A stretch of DNA of 64,000 nucleotides from Fen-1298 sp050015675 (GTDB lineage: Bacteria > Bacteroidota > Ignavibacteria > UBA10030), in contig JBEKAY010000016.1 of NCBI GenBank assembly GCA_050015675.1, forward strand, positions 1 through 64,000. The letters are read 5' to 3'. The notes below the pieces were generated by a model. The model saw nothing but the letters and a program-made list of their open reading frames with translations. It searched no databases and had not been told where the DNA came from. Below, piece by piece: positions 1 through 7,579 of the stretch (the first letter of the stretch is position 1; each line of letters opens with the position of its first letter). Made by a program: the position numbers and the translations under genes.

Positions 1-2
1 TG

Positions 3-155
3 CGTCGTTATGTTAAACGATGGCGTATCGAACGTTTGTTTGCTTGGTTGCATAATTTCCGTCGTCTTGTTGTTCGTTATGAATATCACGCTGAAAACTT
101 TCTTGGCTTTGTCCATCTCGCTCGCATCATCATCCTTCTTCGAAAGGGTTTTTGA
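3..155 (+). pseudogene. C-terminal end of an IS5-type DDE transposase
   Basis: Reading frame 3 runs in from the window edge and stops at TGA 153-155. It encodes about 50 residues beginning RRYVKRWRIERLFAWLHNF and ending in a run of aliphatic residues before a final arginine-rich turn. The W-R-I-E-R-L-F-A-W-L-H motif followed by RRLVVRYE and NFLGFVHLA is the typical C-terminus of IS5-family transposases. The 5' part lies outside the window, so it cannot be seen whether the element is whole. No terminal inverted repeat was recognised downstream. The frame that opens with an ATG at position 10 is only a shadow of this gene. Confidence 0.8.
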
Positions 156-170
156 GATGGCTTCTAATAA

Positions 171-651
171 TTCTATTCTTTTGAAACTTCTGAAAAATTA
201 ATCCGCCTTCACCTCCGTCCGCAGGCGTTAGTTGATGATGGCGTGACAGATTCCGCTGTTCGCCGATTGATGTTTGAAAACCGGCAATGATATTAATGAC
301 CTTATGCTGTTATGTAGGGCTGATATTACTTCAAAGGATCAAAAACTTATTGAGAAAGTGAAGCGAAACTACGATCTTGTTATCGCTAAAATGATGGAGG
401 TGGAAGAAAAGGACCGTATTCGGAATTGGCAACCGCCGTTACGCGGCGAAGAAATTATGTCGGTGTGCGGATTGAACGAATCTCCGATGGTAGGTGTCTT
501 AAAAGATAAAATCACTGATGCCATACTTGATGGCGCTATTCCGAACGAACACGATGCAGCGTTGCAGTACCTTCTTTCAATCAAAGATGAAGTAATGAGT
601 CAGCCGCCAGTGAAAAAGAAACATATTACTAAGGTAAAAAATTATTTTTAA
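171..651 (+). pseudogene. cca: 3' fragment of CCA tRNA nucleotidyltransferase gene, frameshifted (left copy)
   Basis: Frame 3 from about 171 encodes a segment containing EKLIRLHLRPQALVDDG and TDSAVRRLMFE. A one-base shift near 281 (an extra A compared with the related copy at 18.5 kb) moves the frame. The second frame then continues with DLMLLCRADITSK, EKDRIRNWQPP, GEEIM and ILDGAIPNEHDAA to the stop at 651. These are the C-terminal motifs of bacterial CCA-adding enzymes with an HD domain, which repair or add the 3' CCA of tRNAs. The head, catalytic and HD parts of the usual 450-480 residue protein are missing, so this is a remnant. A transposase end lies directly upstream. It is one of two cca remnants bracketing the island. 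Confidence 0.75.
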
Positions 652-890
652 AATAATCCAATTGCTATTGATATATAAATAAAATAATACTACCATTTCA
701 CTAATAACGGTAATGAAGTTGGGAAGTAATACCGGCTATTGATACCACAAGAGACTATTCTATTTCTATTATATCATAGAGGGGAATAGAAAATTGTGAG
801 TAATTGGTACTCGCGCAGCGACAGTGTAATTTTGATAGTTTTCGTTTTCGTAGCTTAGCACTCATCTGCTTGCATACATCAAGGAGAAAC

Positions 891-2402
891 ATGAGAGCGG
901 TTAAAGACAGCATTGTTACCATCTTAGTTGTCATGATGGCACTTTTCTTTTTAGCCGGATGTGAAAGTATGCTCCATGAACCTAATGTCCGCACGGACGT
1001 GAAGCCGGAAGAGTTTGGAAAGAAGTACTTACCAGAAGAATTGAAGAGTGATTTGAAGATGCTGATGGAAACCTTGGAAGCCGTTCATCCAAATTTGTAC
1101 GCAAACACATCGAAGTCCGAAATCGATTCATTACGCTGGATTCTTGAACAGGAACTGACAACTCCGATGACGAGAATAGAATTCTACTTCAAAGTTGCCC
1201 CTATTGTGGCACGATTTGGTGATGCTCATACGAACGTTGGTGTACCATGGGAAGAGTTCAAATACTATCAGTCTAAGCCCGAAGGTTTTTTGTTTCCATT
1301 TAACATCACATACGATACACTGTTGGGGGTTACCATCACCCGAAATTACTCCAACGACTCAGTCCTCGCGGTCGGTAATCGGATTGTATCCATCAATGGC
1401 TGTTCAATGGATTCTCTCTTCTTTTTTTTTCTGCGCGTATTCAGTGGAGAACGAATAGTATACCGGCAAATGTGCGTCGCTGGATATCTACGAATGCTTC
1501 TTTGGTTAAACAACATACATCCTCCATACGATCTCCTTGTGCAACAACGCGGTTCTCAAGAACAAATCGCGAGACGCGTTGGAGGCGTCACCAGTAAGGA
1601 ATTCCGTAAAATAGATTCTTTGCTTACTATGCGAAGCACTGTGTTTCGCAAATATTGGGGATATAACTATGAACGACTGCAAGACAGTATTGGCTTCATT
1701 GATTTTCGTGCGATGATAAATCTGGAGGAGTTTCGAAAGTTTCTCTCGACCACCTTTACCGATATTCAAACAAAGCCTATCAAAGGTCTCATTATTGATC
1801 TGCGCGGCAATGGGGGCGGGGATCCTCGACTTGGTTTGGAGCTTCTTCCCTTCATTACAGATTCTTCTTATCGGATGGCCCAGCGTGTAGAGAGAAGAAT
1901 GAGTGCGCAATACAAGGCGTACGTGCGGAAAATGGCTCCATGGTGGCTCCGATGGTTCCCATGGACTTGGGTGAATTCGGAAATGAGAAAATATCTTGCT
2001 GTGCAGGACGGAGAAATTATAATTGATACACCTGCCGTTGAACCTCCTGATGCAAATTCCTTGCGATATCGTGGAAAGACATGTTTTCTGATTGGGTGCA
2101 GAACGTTTTCGGGTGCAATGATCTTGGCAAACATAGTCGCTGACTTCAAGCTTGCAACATTGATCGGTGAGGAAACAGGAGGAATCCCAACGGCATATGG
2201 AACTATCTATCCCTTCGATTTACCGAATACTAAGTTACATATGAGCGTTTCCATTGCATTTTTTGTTAGGGCCAATGGGAACACGAAAGATCGAAGAGGA
2301 ATAATACCTGATATTGAAGTTCGCCAAACAGAAATAGGCATTCCTTTAGGAAAAGACACGGTACTGGAACGAGCGAGACAATGGATAATCGCTGGGAAAT
2401 AA
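891..2402 (+). CDS. S41-family peptidase lipoprotein
   Basis: This is a 503-residue protein starting at ATG 891, eight bases after a clear AAGGAG. An upstream in-frame start at 804 is less likely because the signal peptide begins at 891. The N-terminus is a lipoprotein signal: a hydrophobic stretch ending in the lipobox LAGC with Cys24. The C-terminal half has the S41 (C-terminal processing peptidase/tricorn-like) pattern: LRGNGGG near residue 304, the nucleophile region TFSGAM with Ser407, and GEETGG shortly after. It is expected in the periplasm, anchored to a membrane. It is the first gene of the island and points toward the biosynthetic locus, but a role in it is not established. Confidence 0.82.
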   Translation: MRAVKDSIVTILVVMMALFFLAGCESMLHEPNVRTDVKPEEFGKKYLPEELKSDLKMLMETLEAVHPNLYANTSKSEIDSLRWILEQELTTPMTRIEFYFKVAPIVARFGDAHTNVGVPWEEFKYYQSKPEGFLFPFNITYDTLLGVTITRNYSNDSVLAVGNRIVSINGCSMDSLFFFFLRVFSGERIVYRQMCVAGYLRMLLWLNNIHPPYDLLVQQRGSQEQIARRVGGVTSKEFRKIDSLLTMRSTVFRKYWGYNYERLQDSIGFIDFRAMINLEEFRKFLSTTFTDIQTKPIKGLIIDLRGNGGGDPRLGLELLPFITDSSYRMAQRVERRMSAQYKAYVRKMAPWWLRWFPWTWVNSEMRKYLAVQDGEIIIDTPAVEPPDANSLRYRGKTCFLIGCRTFSGAMILANIVADFKLATLIGEETGGIPTAYGTIYPFDLPNTKLHMSVSIAFFVRANGNTKDRRGIIPDIEVRQTEIGIPLGKDTVLERARQWIIAGK

Positions 2403-2564
2403 AATATTTTGGTTTTATTGCATAGATTTAACTTCAAAGAGGCTAAAAGGAGTTTGTGCATGAAAAGCGGAAATATTGAGGTCGAACAAAAAATGAAATA
2501 GTAGGTGGTTTGCATGACTATACTTTTGGCATTGCTACGCTAACTTGGAAAGTGATATAACAAT

Positions 2565-2650
2565 ATGAATCAGACTGTTATCAATTCGTCCGCTCAAAAA
2601 GCTGTTAGTTTCTTAAGTGATGCACAGTTAGGTTAGGGGATGGGAAAAAA
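2565..2650 (+). pseudogene. Truncated duplicate of the 5' end of the cyclase-like gene
   Basis: ATG 2565 opens 23 codons reading MNQTVINSSAQKAVSFLSDA then QLG, followed by TAG at 2634-2636 and a G-rich tail. This aligns with the start of the cyclase-like gene at 4280 (MNKNVIDSSIQKAVDFLCNA, QLGWG). The in-frame stop replaces the tryptophan codon TGG. The match fades by about 2650, just before the ferredoxin gene. It is best read as a remnant of a second cyclase-like gene or of a local duplication. It could still be translated as a 23-residue peptide, but nothing supports a function. Confidence 0.7.
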
Positions 2651-2673
2651 TAGAGAATAGTTGGAGTTTAAAA

Positions 2674-2940
2674 ATGTGCCAAAATAAATCATTGATGATT
2701 CATGTAGTACCAGGTAAATGCGATTACTGCGGTTGTTGTGTGGGTGTGTGCCCTGAAGATGCAATTGAACTGATGGAATCGCGCATCTCTATTATAGATG
2801 AACGATGTACGAATTGTAGCAAGTGTGTGTGGGCATGTCCGTGGGAAGTACTACAATTCCATCGAGAAGGAGTACAACATTTACCAAAAAACCAACCTTT
2901 GTTTTTGAATCAACGAGCTAACCACTCAATCACCAACTAA
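2674..2940 (+). CDS. 2x[4Fe-4S] ferredoxin
   Basis: This 88-residue protein has two complete CxxCxxCxxxCP clusters: Cys16, 19, 22 and 26 before Pro27, and Cys45, 48, 51 and 55 before Pro56. That is the pattern of bacterial-type 8Fe ferredoxins. The C-terminal 30 residues are polar and unrelated to a cofactor site. It should be a soluble cytoplasmic one-electron carrier. It lies 18 bases before the geranylgeranyl-reductase-type flavoprotein, so the two are probably cotranscribed and the ferredoxin may be its electron donor. It could also supply electrons to the radical-SAM enzyme downstream. Both partner assignments are inferred from position. Confidence 0.88.
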   Translation: MCQNKSLMIHVVPGKCDYCGCCVGVCPEDAIELMESRISIIDERCTNCSKCVWACPWEVLQFHREGVQHLPKNQPLFLNQRANHSITN

Positions 2941-2958
2941 TGGCTAAATCCAAAGTAT

Positions 2959-4146
2959 ATGCTAAAAAATAAATATGATGTTATAGTGGTTGGTGCGGGT
3001 CCTGCTGGTTCGACAGCTGCTCGATTTGCAGCAGCAGGCGGTATTTCGGTGCTGATGTTGGAGAAAGATCGAGATGTTGGTTACCCGGTAAGATGCGCAG
3101 AAGCAGTAAGTCATAATGTATTACAATTTATTAAACCTGATAGAAAATGGATTGCGACAATATTAAAGGGATTTCGCTTTGTTGCACCGAATGGAAAATC
3201 ATTCGTCCTGCGACCTATTGGAGTTGGATACGTGCTTGAGCGGCGCCTGTTCGATATTGAGTTGGCAAAATTAGCGGTAAACAGAGGTGCAGAGATTATT
3301 ACTAAAACATATGTATACGACCTTCTCAAGGATGACACTGGCAAAACCATTGGAGTGAAAGCGCTTATTAAAAACAACCCTGTTGAAATTCATTCGGATA
3401 TCGTTGTAGGCGCAGATGGTGTTGAAGCACGTGTCGGTAAGTGGGCTGGAATCGATACAGCGAGTTCCATCCATGACATGGATAGTTGTGCACAGATGAC
3501 AATTTTGGGAATCGACGTTGAGCAAGATATTTTAGAATTTTACTTTGGCGAAAATGTTTCACCGGGCGGATATGCTTGGGTCTTTCCGAAAGGAAACAAA
3601 ACGGCGAGCGTTGGTTTGGGAATTACGGTAGAAAAAGCAAAGAAAAAATCTGCGAGACGATACTTGCAGGAATTTGTTGAACGTAAATATCCAAATGCCG
3701 CTGTGCTGAGTGAAATTGCAGGTGGAGTTCCATGTGCAAAAACGTGTAATACATTAGTGAAGAACAACGTGATGTTAGTTGGCGATGCGGGTCATCAAGT
3801 TAATCCAGTTTCCGGCGGTGGGATAGAAAGTGGAATGGTTGGAGGGATGATTGCGGGACAAGTTGCTGCAGAAGCAATTAAACAGGATGATTTTTCACGT
3901 TTGCCAGAGTATGAGATACGTTGGCAAAAGCGTCTTGGTACGCAACATGAAATCAATTATAATATTAGAGAAGCAATCTTGAGTTTTTCGGATGAAACGT
4001 TAAATAATATTGTTGAGGGTGCACTTGAAATTCCTCAAAATGAGCGATCGTTTGAACGCATTTTACGTAAAGCCTTATGGAACAAACCATCGATATTAAT
4101 TGAAATAACAAAACTATCTGTTTCGAGTAATACTAATTTTAGCTAA
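2959..4146 (+). CDS. Geranylgeranyl-reductase-family FAD oxidoreductase
   Basis: This is a 395-residue flavoprotein. Residues 6-17 (YDVIVVGAGPAG) form the dinucleotide-binding GxGxxG, with an acidic residue at about 35 ending the second strand. GYPVRCAEAVS at 41-51 matches the P-x-R-C-x-E motif of archaeal and bacterial geranylgeranyl reductases. VGDAGHQVNPVSGGG near 274 is the second FAD-contacting motif. Family members hydrogenate isoprenoid double bonds in geranylgeranyl lipids, quinone tails or chlorophyll side chains. The ferredoxin just upstream and the cyclase-like and isoprenoid-synthase-like genes downstream fit an isoprenoid substrate. The exact substrate, and whether it is linked to a peptide, cannot be read from sequence. 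Confidence 0.85.
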   Translation: MLKNKYDVIVVGAGPAGSTAARFAAAGGISVLMLEKDRDVGYPVRCAEAVSHNVLQFIKPDRKWIATILKGFRFVAPNGKSFVLRPIGVGYVLERRLFDIELAKLAVNRGAEIITKTYVYDLLKDDTGKTIGVKALIKNNPVEIHSDIVVGADGVEARVGKWAGIDTASSIHDMDSCAQMTILGIDVEQDILEFYFGENVSPGGYAWVFPKGNKTASVGLGITVEKAKKKSARRYLQEFVERKYPNAAVLSEIAGGVPCAKTCNTLVKNNVMLVGDAGHQVNPVSGGGIESGMVGGMIAGQVAAEAIKQDDFSRLPEYEIRWQKRLGTQHEINYNIREAILSFSDETLNNIVEGALEIPQNERSFERILRKALWNKPSILIEITKLSVSSNTNFS

Positions 4147-4148
4147 AA

Positions 4149-4242
4149 GGCGGTTCTAGGAATCACGTTTTCATACACCACACATACTCAAATAGTTGAA
4201 AACGCATATTGCAATACAGAATATCTAATTATTAGAACTGCC
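4149..4242 (+). promoter_or_regulatory. Nested inverted repeats in the leader of the cyclase-like gene
   Basis: The 133-base gap between the flavoprotein and cyclase-like genes holds two nested arms. The outer arms are 4149-4158 (GGCGGTTCTA) and 4233-4242 (TAGAACTGCC), pairing over ten positions with one G-U. The inner arms are 4166-4173 (CGTTTTCA) and 4197-4204 (TGAAAACG), a perfect 8-base match. Transcribed RNA could fold into a two-helix stem that ends about 37 bases before the ATG at 4280. It may be an attenuator, a processing site or a small structured RNA. No known riboswitch class was recognised and no U-tract follows. Confidence 0.4.
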
Positions 4243-4279
4243 CTACAGGAAACTCCTTAGGAAAAAGAGACATAAATAA

Positions 4280-5212
4280 ATGAATAAGAATGTTATCGAT
4301 TCTTCCATTCAGAAAGCAGTGGATTTTTTATGCAATGCACAGTTAGGCTGGGGTGAGTTTCCAATTTTCGGAATAAACGCAAGTGGTGAGATTTTTTATA
4401 GAAAGTGCGTATTTGCCACAACATTTATCTTACACGCACTTTCCTTTGTTGATAATACACCGCAGATTCAACAGGTGATAAAGAAGGCATTAAAATTCTT
4501 ACTTTCTGAACGTGAGGATTCCGGTACTTGGAACTATTTTGGAAAAACTTGTTCGTTAATTCCCGATCTTGATGATACAGCATGTGTATTAGCTGCTCTT
4601 GCTAAAAACAACTCTGCCGTACAATCTGAAATTTGCGACCAATTGCTCAAATATCGCGATCCATCCTCCTCTCTTTTCAAAACATGGATAGAGGATCCAC
4701 CTAACACAGAGAACGACATCGATAGCATTGTCAATGCAAACATCCTATTTCTTTATGGGCTTCTCGGCAAAAGCCAGATGATTCCCGAGGTAGTCTCCTA
4801 TTTAATAAAAGAGGCCGATATTTTACATATACAGAGTTCACAGGTATGGTACCATTCCCCACAAGTGTTTTCTTATACCGTTTCGAGAGCCTTCAATGAT
4901 GGTAGTGTTACCGAGCTTACCCCAGCATGCCCATTATTAATTGAACATCTTTTATTCTCACAACAAGACATTGGCTGCTGGTGTAACCCATTAGAAACAG
5001 CATTCGCCGCGACCGCGCTCCTGAATTTTTCTTATGATGGCGATGCAATAGAACCGGCAGTCAAATATATCTTAGAAACACAAAATTTAGCCGAAGGCTC
5101 CTGGCCTGCTGACTACTTCTATATCAACGGAGAAGTTGGCTCAAAGGAGATAACGACAGCAATGTGTGTAGAGACTTTGATCAAATATAAACTCAGGAGG
5201 ATCGGACAATAA
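4280..5212 (+). CDS. Class II terpene-cyclase-like (squalene/prenyltransferase-repeat) protein
   Basis: This 310-residue protein has the repeat pattern of the alpha/alpha-barrel family that includes squalene-hopene cyclases and class II diterpene cyclases. Its strongest feature is DLDDTA at residues 96-101, which matches the catalytic DxDDTA general-acid motif of class II cyclases. Tryptophan/glycine turns such as SGTW, IGCW and EGSW mark the helical repeats. Bona fide cyclases usually have two such domains and exceed 500 residues, so this is a single-barrel version and may work with the isoprenoid-synthase-like domain of the next gene. Its stop codon overlaps the start of that gene, implying coupled translation. 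Protonation-initiated cyclisation is inferred from the motif only. Confidence 0.7.
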   Translation: MNKNVIDSSIQKAVDFLCNAQLGWGEFPIFGINASGEIFYRKCVFATTFILHALSFVDNTPQIQQVIKKALKFLLSEREDSGTWNYFGKTCSLIPDLDDTACVLAALAKNNSAVQSEICDQLLKYRDPSSSLFKTWIEDPPNTENDIDSIVNANILFLYGLLGKSQMIPEVVSYLIKEADILHIQSSQVWYHSPQVFSYTVSRAFNDGSVTELTPACPLLIEHLLFSQQDIGCWCNPLETAFAATALLNFSYDGDAIEPAVKYILETQNLAEGSWPADYFYINGEVGSKEITTAMCVETLIKYKLRRIGQ

Positions 5213-7566
5213 TGTTCTCCCTGTACAATCAAGAAAACTACGCGAATGAGTTAATAATGATTTTTGGTCGTTTTATTAAAGAAATCATTGACTTTGATCC
5301 CTCGTTCTATCAAAAGTTCTATAAGAAAATGGATAGGAAAAGAGAAACCGATGTCATAATTTTAATTCCTTATTGGTTATCAGATGCTATGGGCAGCCAT
5401 TTGCCTCTCAATACCATCCGGCCGCTTGCGCTCGGTAATAAATTTATGACAGCATATATACTTGGGCAAGACCGTATTATGGATAATCAAAATCACTTGA
5501 TCCAGGAGGAAGATATAGCAACCGTAATGCTCGCGTCTAATCTTCTGTATTACAAGTGGGTAAAAGAATATCAACGAATCTTTCCTGCACACTCACGATT
5601 TTGGTTATTTTTCGAAAAATATCTTACGGAATATTCGAGAAGTACCTTGTGGGAGAAACAAAAACACTGGGGGAAGCTAGAAGATTTCTCAGAAGCTGAT
5701 TTGAAATATCTTGGCCAGAAGTTCTCTCCAGTGAAAATATCATGCGCAGGAATATGCCTGTTGAATAACCGTAAAGAGTGGATTCCACTTCTATCAGAAC
5801 TTCTTGAACAGTACCATATTGGGTTTCAGCTTGCAGACGATGTGGATGATTGGCGCGAGGATCTTCGTAATGAAAACTATACGTATGTCCTCACAAAGAT
5901 ACATTTGGCTGCATCTGCGACAGCTTTATCTGAACAAGAGATCATTGATCATCCTGTTGCTCGATCCATCGGAAAAGAAGTTCTCGAAAAAAGTACGTTC
6001 TACTATTTAAAGGCAAAAGACATAGCTAAACAATTACCCTGCCAAAAATTGTGCACAATTCTTGACACACTAATCGAAAAGAATGAAAAAACACTGACCG
6101 ACCTCAAGATCTCCACACCGAGAAGCATAGATTTGTCAGAATTGCCAATAAATGGGAAAAAATTGGTAGACCTTGAGGCCTCCCCACATGGAAGTACAGA
6201 CTTATCAGAATCGCAACTAGATAATGATATTACATTACGTAAAAACGATGTGCATTGCTTTAAAAATAACGGAAGCCATTTTGTCTTTGACGTGAACAGG
6301 CGTTTGGTTTTTTCTATAGACAAACCAGCTTATGAAATGTTACAACTCATTGATTCAACAAATGGTGCTACTCTTCGAAGCATCTCGCAAAGCATGACAA
6401 CTCCACCCAATGACGCGTCCTCCATCATCAAGGAATTCATGCATGTAGGTATCATTCGAGTAGTCAATCAAGATACGGAGCTTATACCAAAGACAAAAAA
6501 ATACCAGAGTCCTTCAGTTCAAAAAAAATATGAAAACATCGTAGGCTTAGATCTGCAGATCTCCACTCGATCTCCAAATCAGAAGCTTATGACAATTGAA
6601 GTAGCAAAAAATGCTATTGATTTACTCTTCCATCGTTCAGGACAATATAAAGGGGAACATATTGTCTTTTTATCTTGCGCTGCCCTTGAGAGTGATGAAG
6701 TCAGTGTAATCCAAGAAATATTCAAGTACTCTAAACAGATGGAGACACGATTATTCAAGACCATTCGATTTGTTCTTAACGTTCCGTTGATGTATACGAG
6801 GGTCGATTTATTATCTCAATGTCTTGCATCCGAGCTGTTTTCATCATTCAACTTTTCGGCAAATTGTGAAGATGTGTTATCCTTTCTTAAAAGATCGGAT
6901 ATACAACAAGTGAATAATCTCATTAAAGGGAGCAAAAAAAATATATACCTGTCTTTGGTTTCTCATAGTAATTCGAAAGAAGCACAAGAAATAACTGTTG
7001 CTTTGACAGCGCTAGGTTTTGAAAAGATTCTCCTTCAATCCTTTGAAGAACATACCATAGAGGGGGAAGCAAATTTGATAGATAATTCTTTTTGTCAATA
7101 TGAAGGCAACTGTCATTTCTATTCCTCTAATTCTCTTCGTACAATCAGCCGAGTTGTTAAACAGAACTTATTCTTTTTCCATTGCAATGCGGGTAGATCA
7201 TTTCTCTCTGTTGCCACCGATGGAACCATATTCCCCTGCCCCCGATTCACTGGTCATCCACAGTATTCATTGGGCACTGTTTTTACTGATCTTGGTGCAA
7301 ATCAGACTCGTTATTTAGATCTAGAAGTACGGAACAAGGAAACCTGCAGCAACTGTTGGGCTCGTTTCATTTGTGGAGGCGGGTGTATGTTCCATTCACA
7401 ATTGGTTACAGGATCACTTAACACTCCAGATGTACAGTGGTGTACTCAATACAAAGAACAAATTGAACGCTCAATTTCGAAATATTACAGCCTTCCTCCA
7501 GAGAGACGAAAAAAGCTCTTTGAAGGAATGAATTTTAGTGTTCAATTCTGTGATTATTTATACTAA
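5212..7566 (+). CDS. Isoprenoid-synthase-like domain fused to a degenerate radical-SAM/SPASM protein
   Basis: This is a 784-residue two-part protein. Residues 1-295 resemble the all-alpha class I isoprenoid synthase fold: DRIMD at 87-91 sits where the first aspartate motif is expected, and ADDVDDWREDL at 208-218 looks like the second. A linker at 297-343 contains an imperfect tandem duplication. Residues 345-420 resemble a PqqD-like peptide-recognition domain. From 443 on, the sequence follows the maturase encoded at 9420, but CxxxCxxC is absent and the GGEP segment is replaced. The SPASM end is kept, with Cys658, 676, 712, 715, 721, 725 and 744. It is probably not a radical-SAM catalyst. It may act as a scaffold or recognition subunit bringing an isoprenoid enzyme to a peptide. 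That role is inference. Confidence 0.72.
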   Translation: MFSLYNQENYANELIMIFGRFIKEIIDFDPSFYQKFYKKMDRKRETDVIILIPYWLSDAMGSHLPLNTIRPLALGNKFMTAYILGQDRIMDNQNHLIQEEDIATVMLASNLLYYKWVKEYQRIFPAHSRFWLFFEKYLTEYSRSTLWEKQKHWGKLEDFSEADLKYLGQKFSPVKISCAGICLLNNRKEWIPLLSELLEQYHIGFQLADDVDDWREDLRNENYTYVLTKIHLAASATALSEQEIIDHPVARSIGKEVLEKSTFYYLKAKDIAKQLPCQKLCTILDTLIEKNEKTLTDLKISTPRSIDLSELPINGKKLVDLEASPHGSTDLSESQLDNDITLRKNDVHCFKNNGSHFVFDVNRRLVFSIDKPAYEMLQLIDSTNGATLRSISQSMTTPPNDASSIIKEFMHVGIIRVVNQDTELIPKTKKYQSPSVQKKYENIVGLDLQISTRSPNQKLMTIEVAKNAIDLLFHRSGQYKGEHIVFLSCAALESDEVSVIQEIFKYSKQMETRLFKTIRFVLNVPLMYTRVDLLSQCLASELFSSFNFSANCEDVLSFLKRSDIQQVNNLIKGSKKNIYLSLVSHSNSKEAQEITVALTALGFEKILLQSFEEHTIEGEANLIDNSFCQYEGNCHFYSSNSLRTISRVVKQNLFFFHCNAGRSFLSVATDGTIFPCPRFTGHPQYSLGTVFTDLGANQTRYLDLEVRNKETCSNCWARFICGGGCMFHSQLVTGSLNTPDVQWCTQYKEQIERSISKYYSLPPERRKKLFEGMNFSVQFCDYLY
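6091..6231 (+). repeat. Imperfect in-frame tandem duplication in the interdomain linker
   Basis: Two consecutive stretches of about 23 codons in the linker of the isoprenoid-synthase/SPASM fusion read DLKISTPRSIDLSELP and DLEASPHGSTDLSESQ at their starts, with corresponding DNA similarity (GACCTCAAG against GACCTTGAG, TTGTCAGAATTG against TTATCAGAATCG). The units lie at about residues 297-343. This looks like an old duplication that lengthened a flexible, acidic, serine-rich linker between the two domains. The boundaries are approximate. Confidence 0.5.
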
Positions 7567-7579
7567 TTCATACTTTATT

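Noticed and set aside
10..201. Open frame of 63 residues starting at ATG 10
   Set aside because: It is out of frame with the clear IS5-type transposase C-terminus at 3-155 and has no family pattern.
2461..2502. Short frame of 13 codons after the S41 peptidase
   Set aside because: Too short, with no recognisable feature beyond an AGGAG upstream.
7538..7579. GTG 7538 as start of the signal-peptidase fusion
   Set aside because: Possible, because GAAGGA precedes it, but similarity to the maturase begins at ATG 7580, so the later start was preferred.
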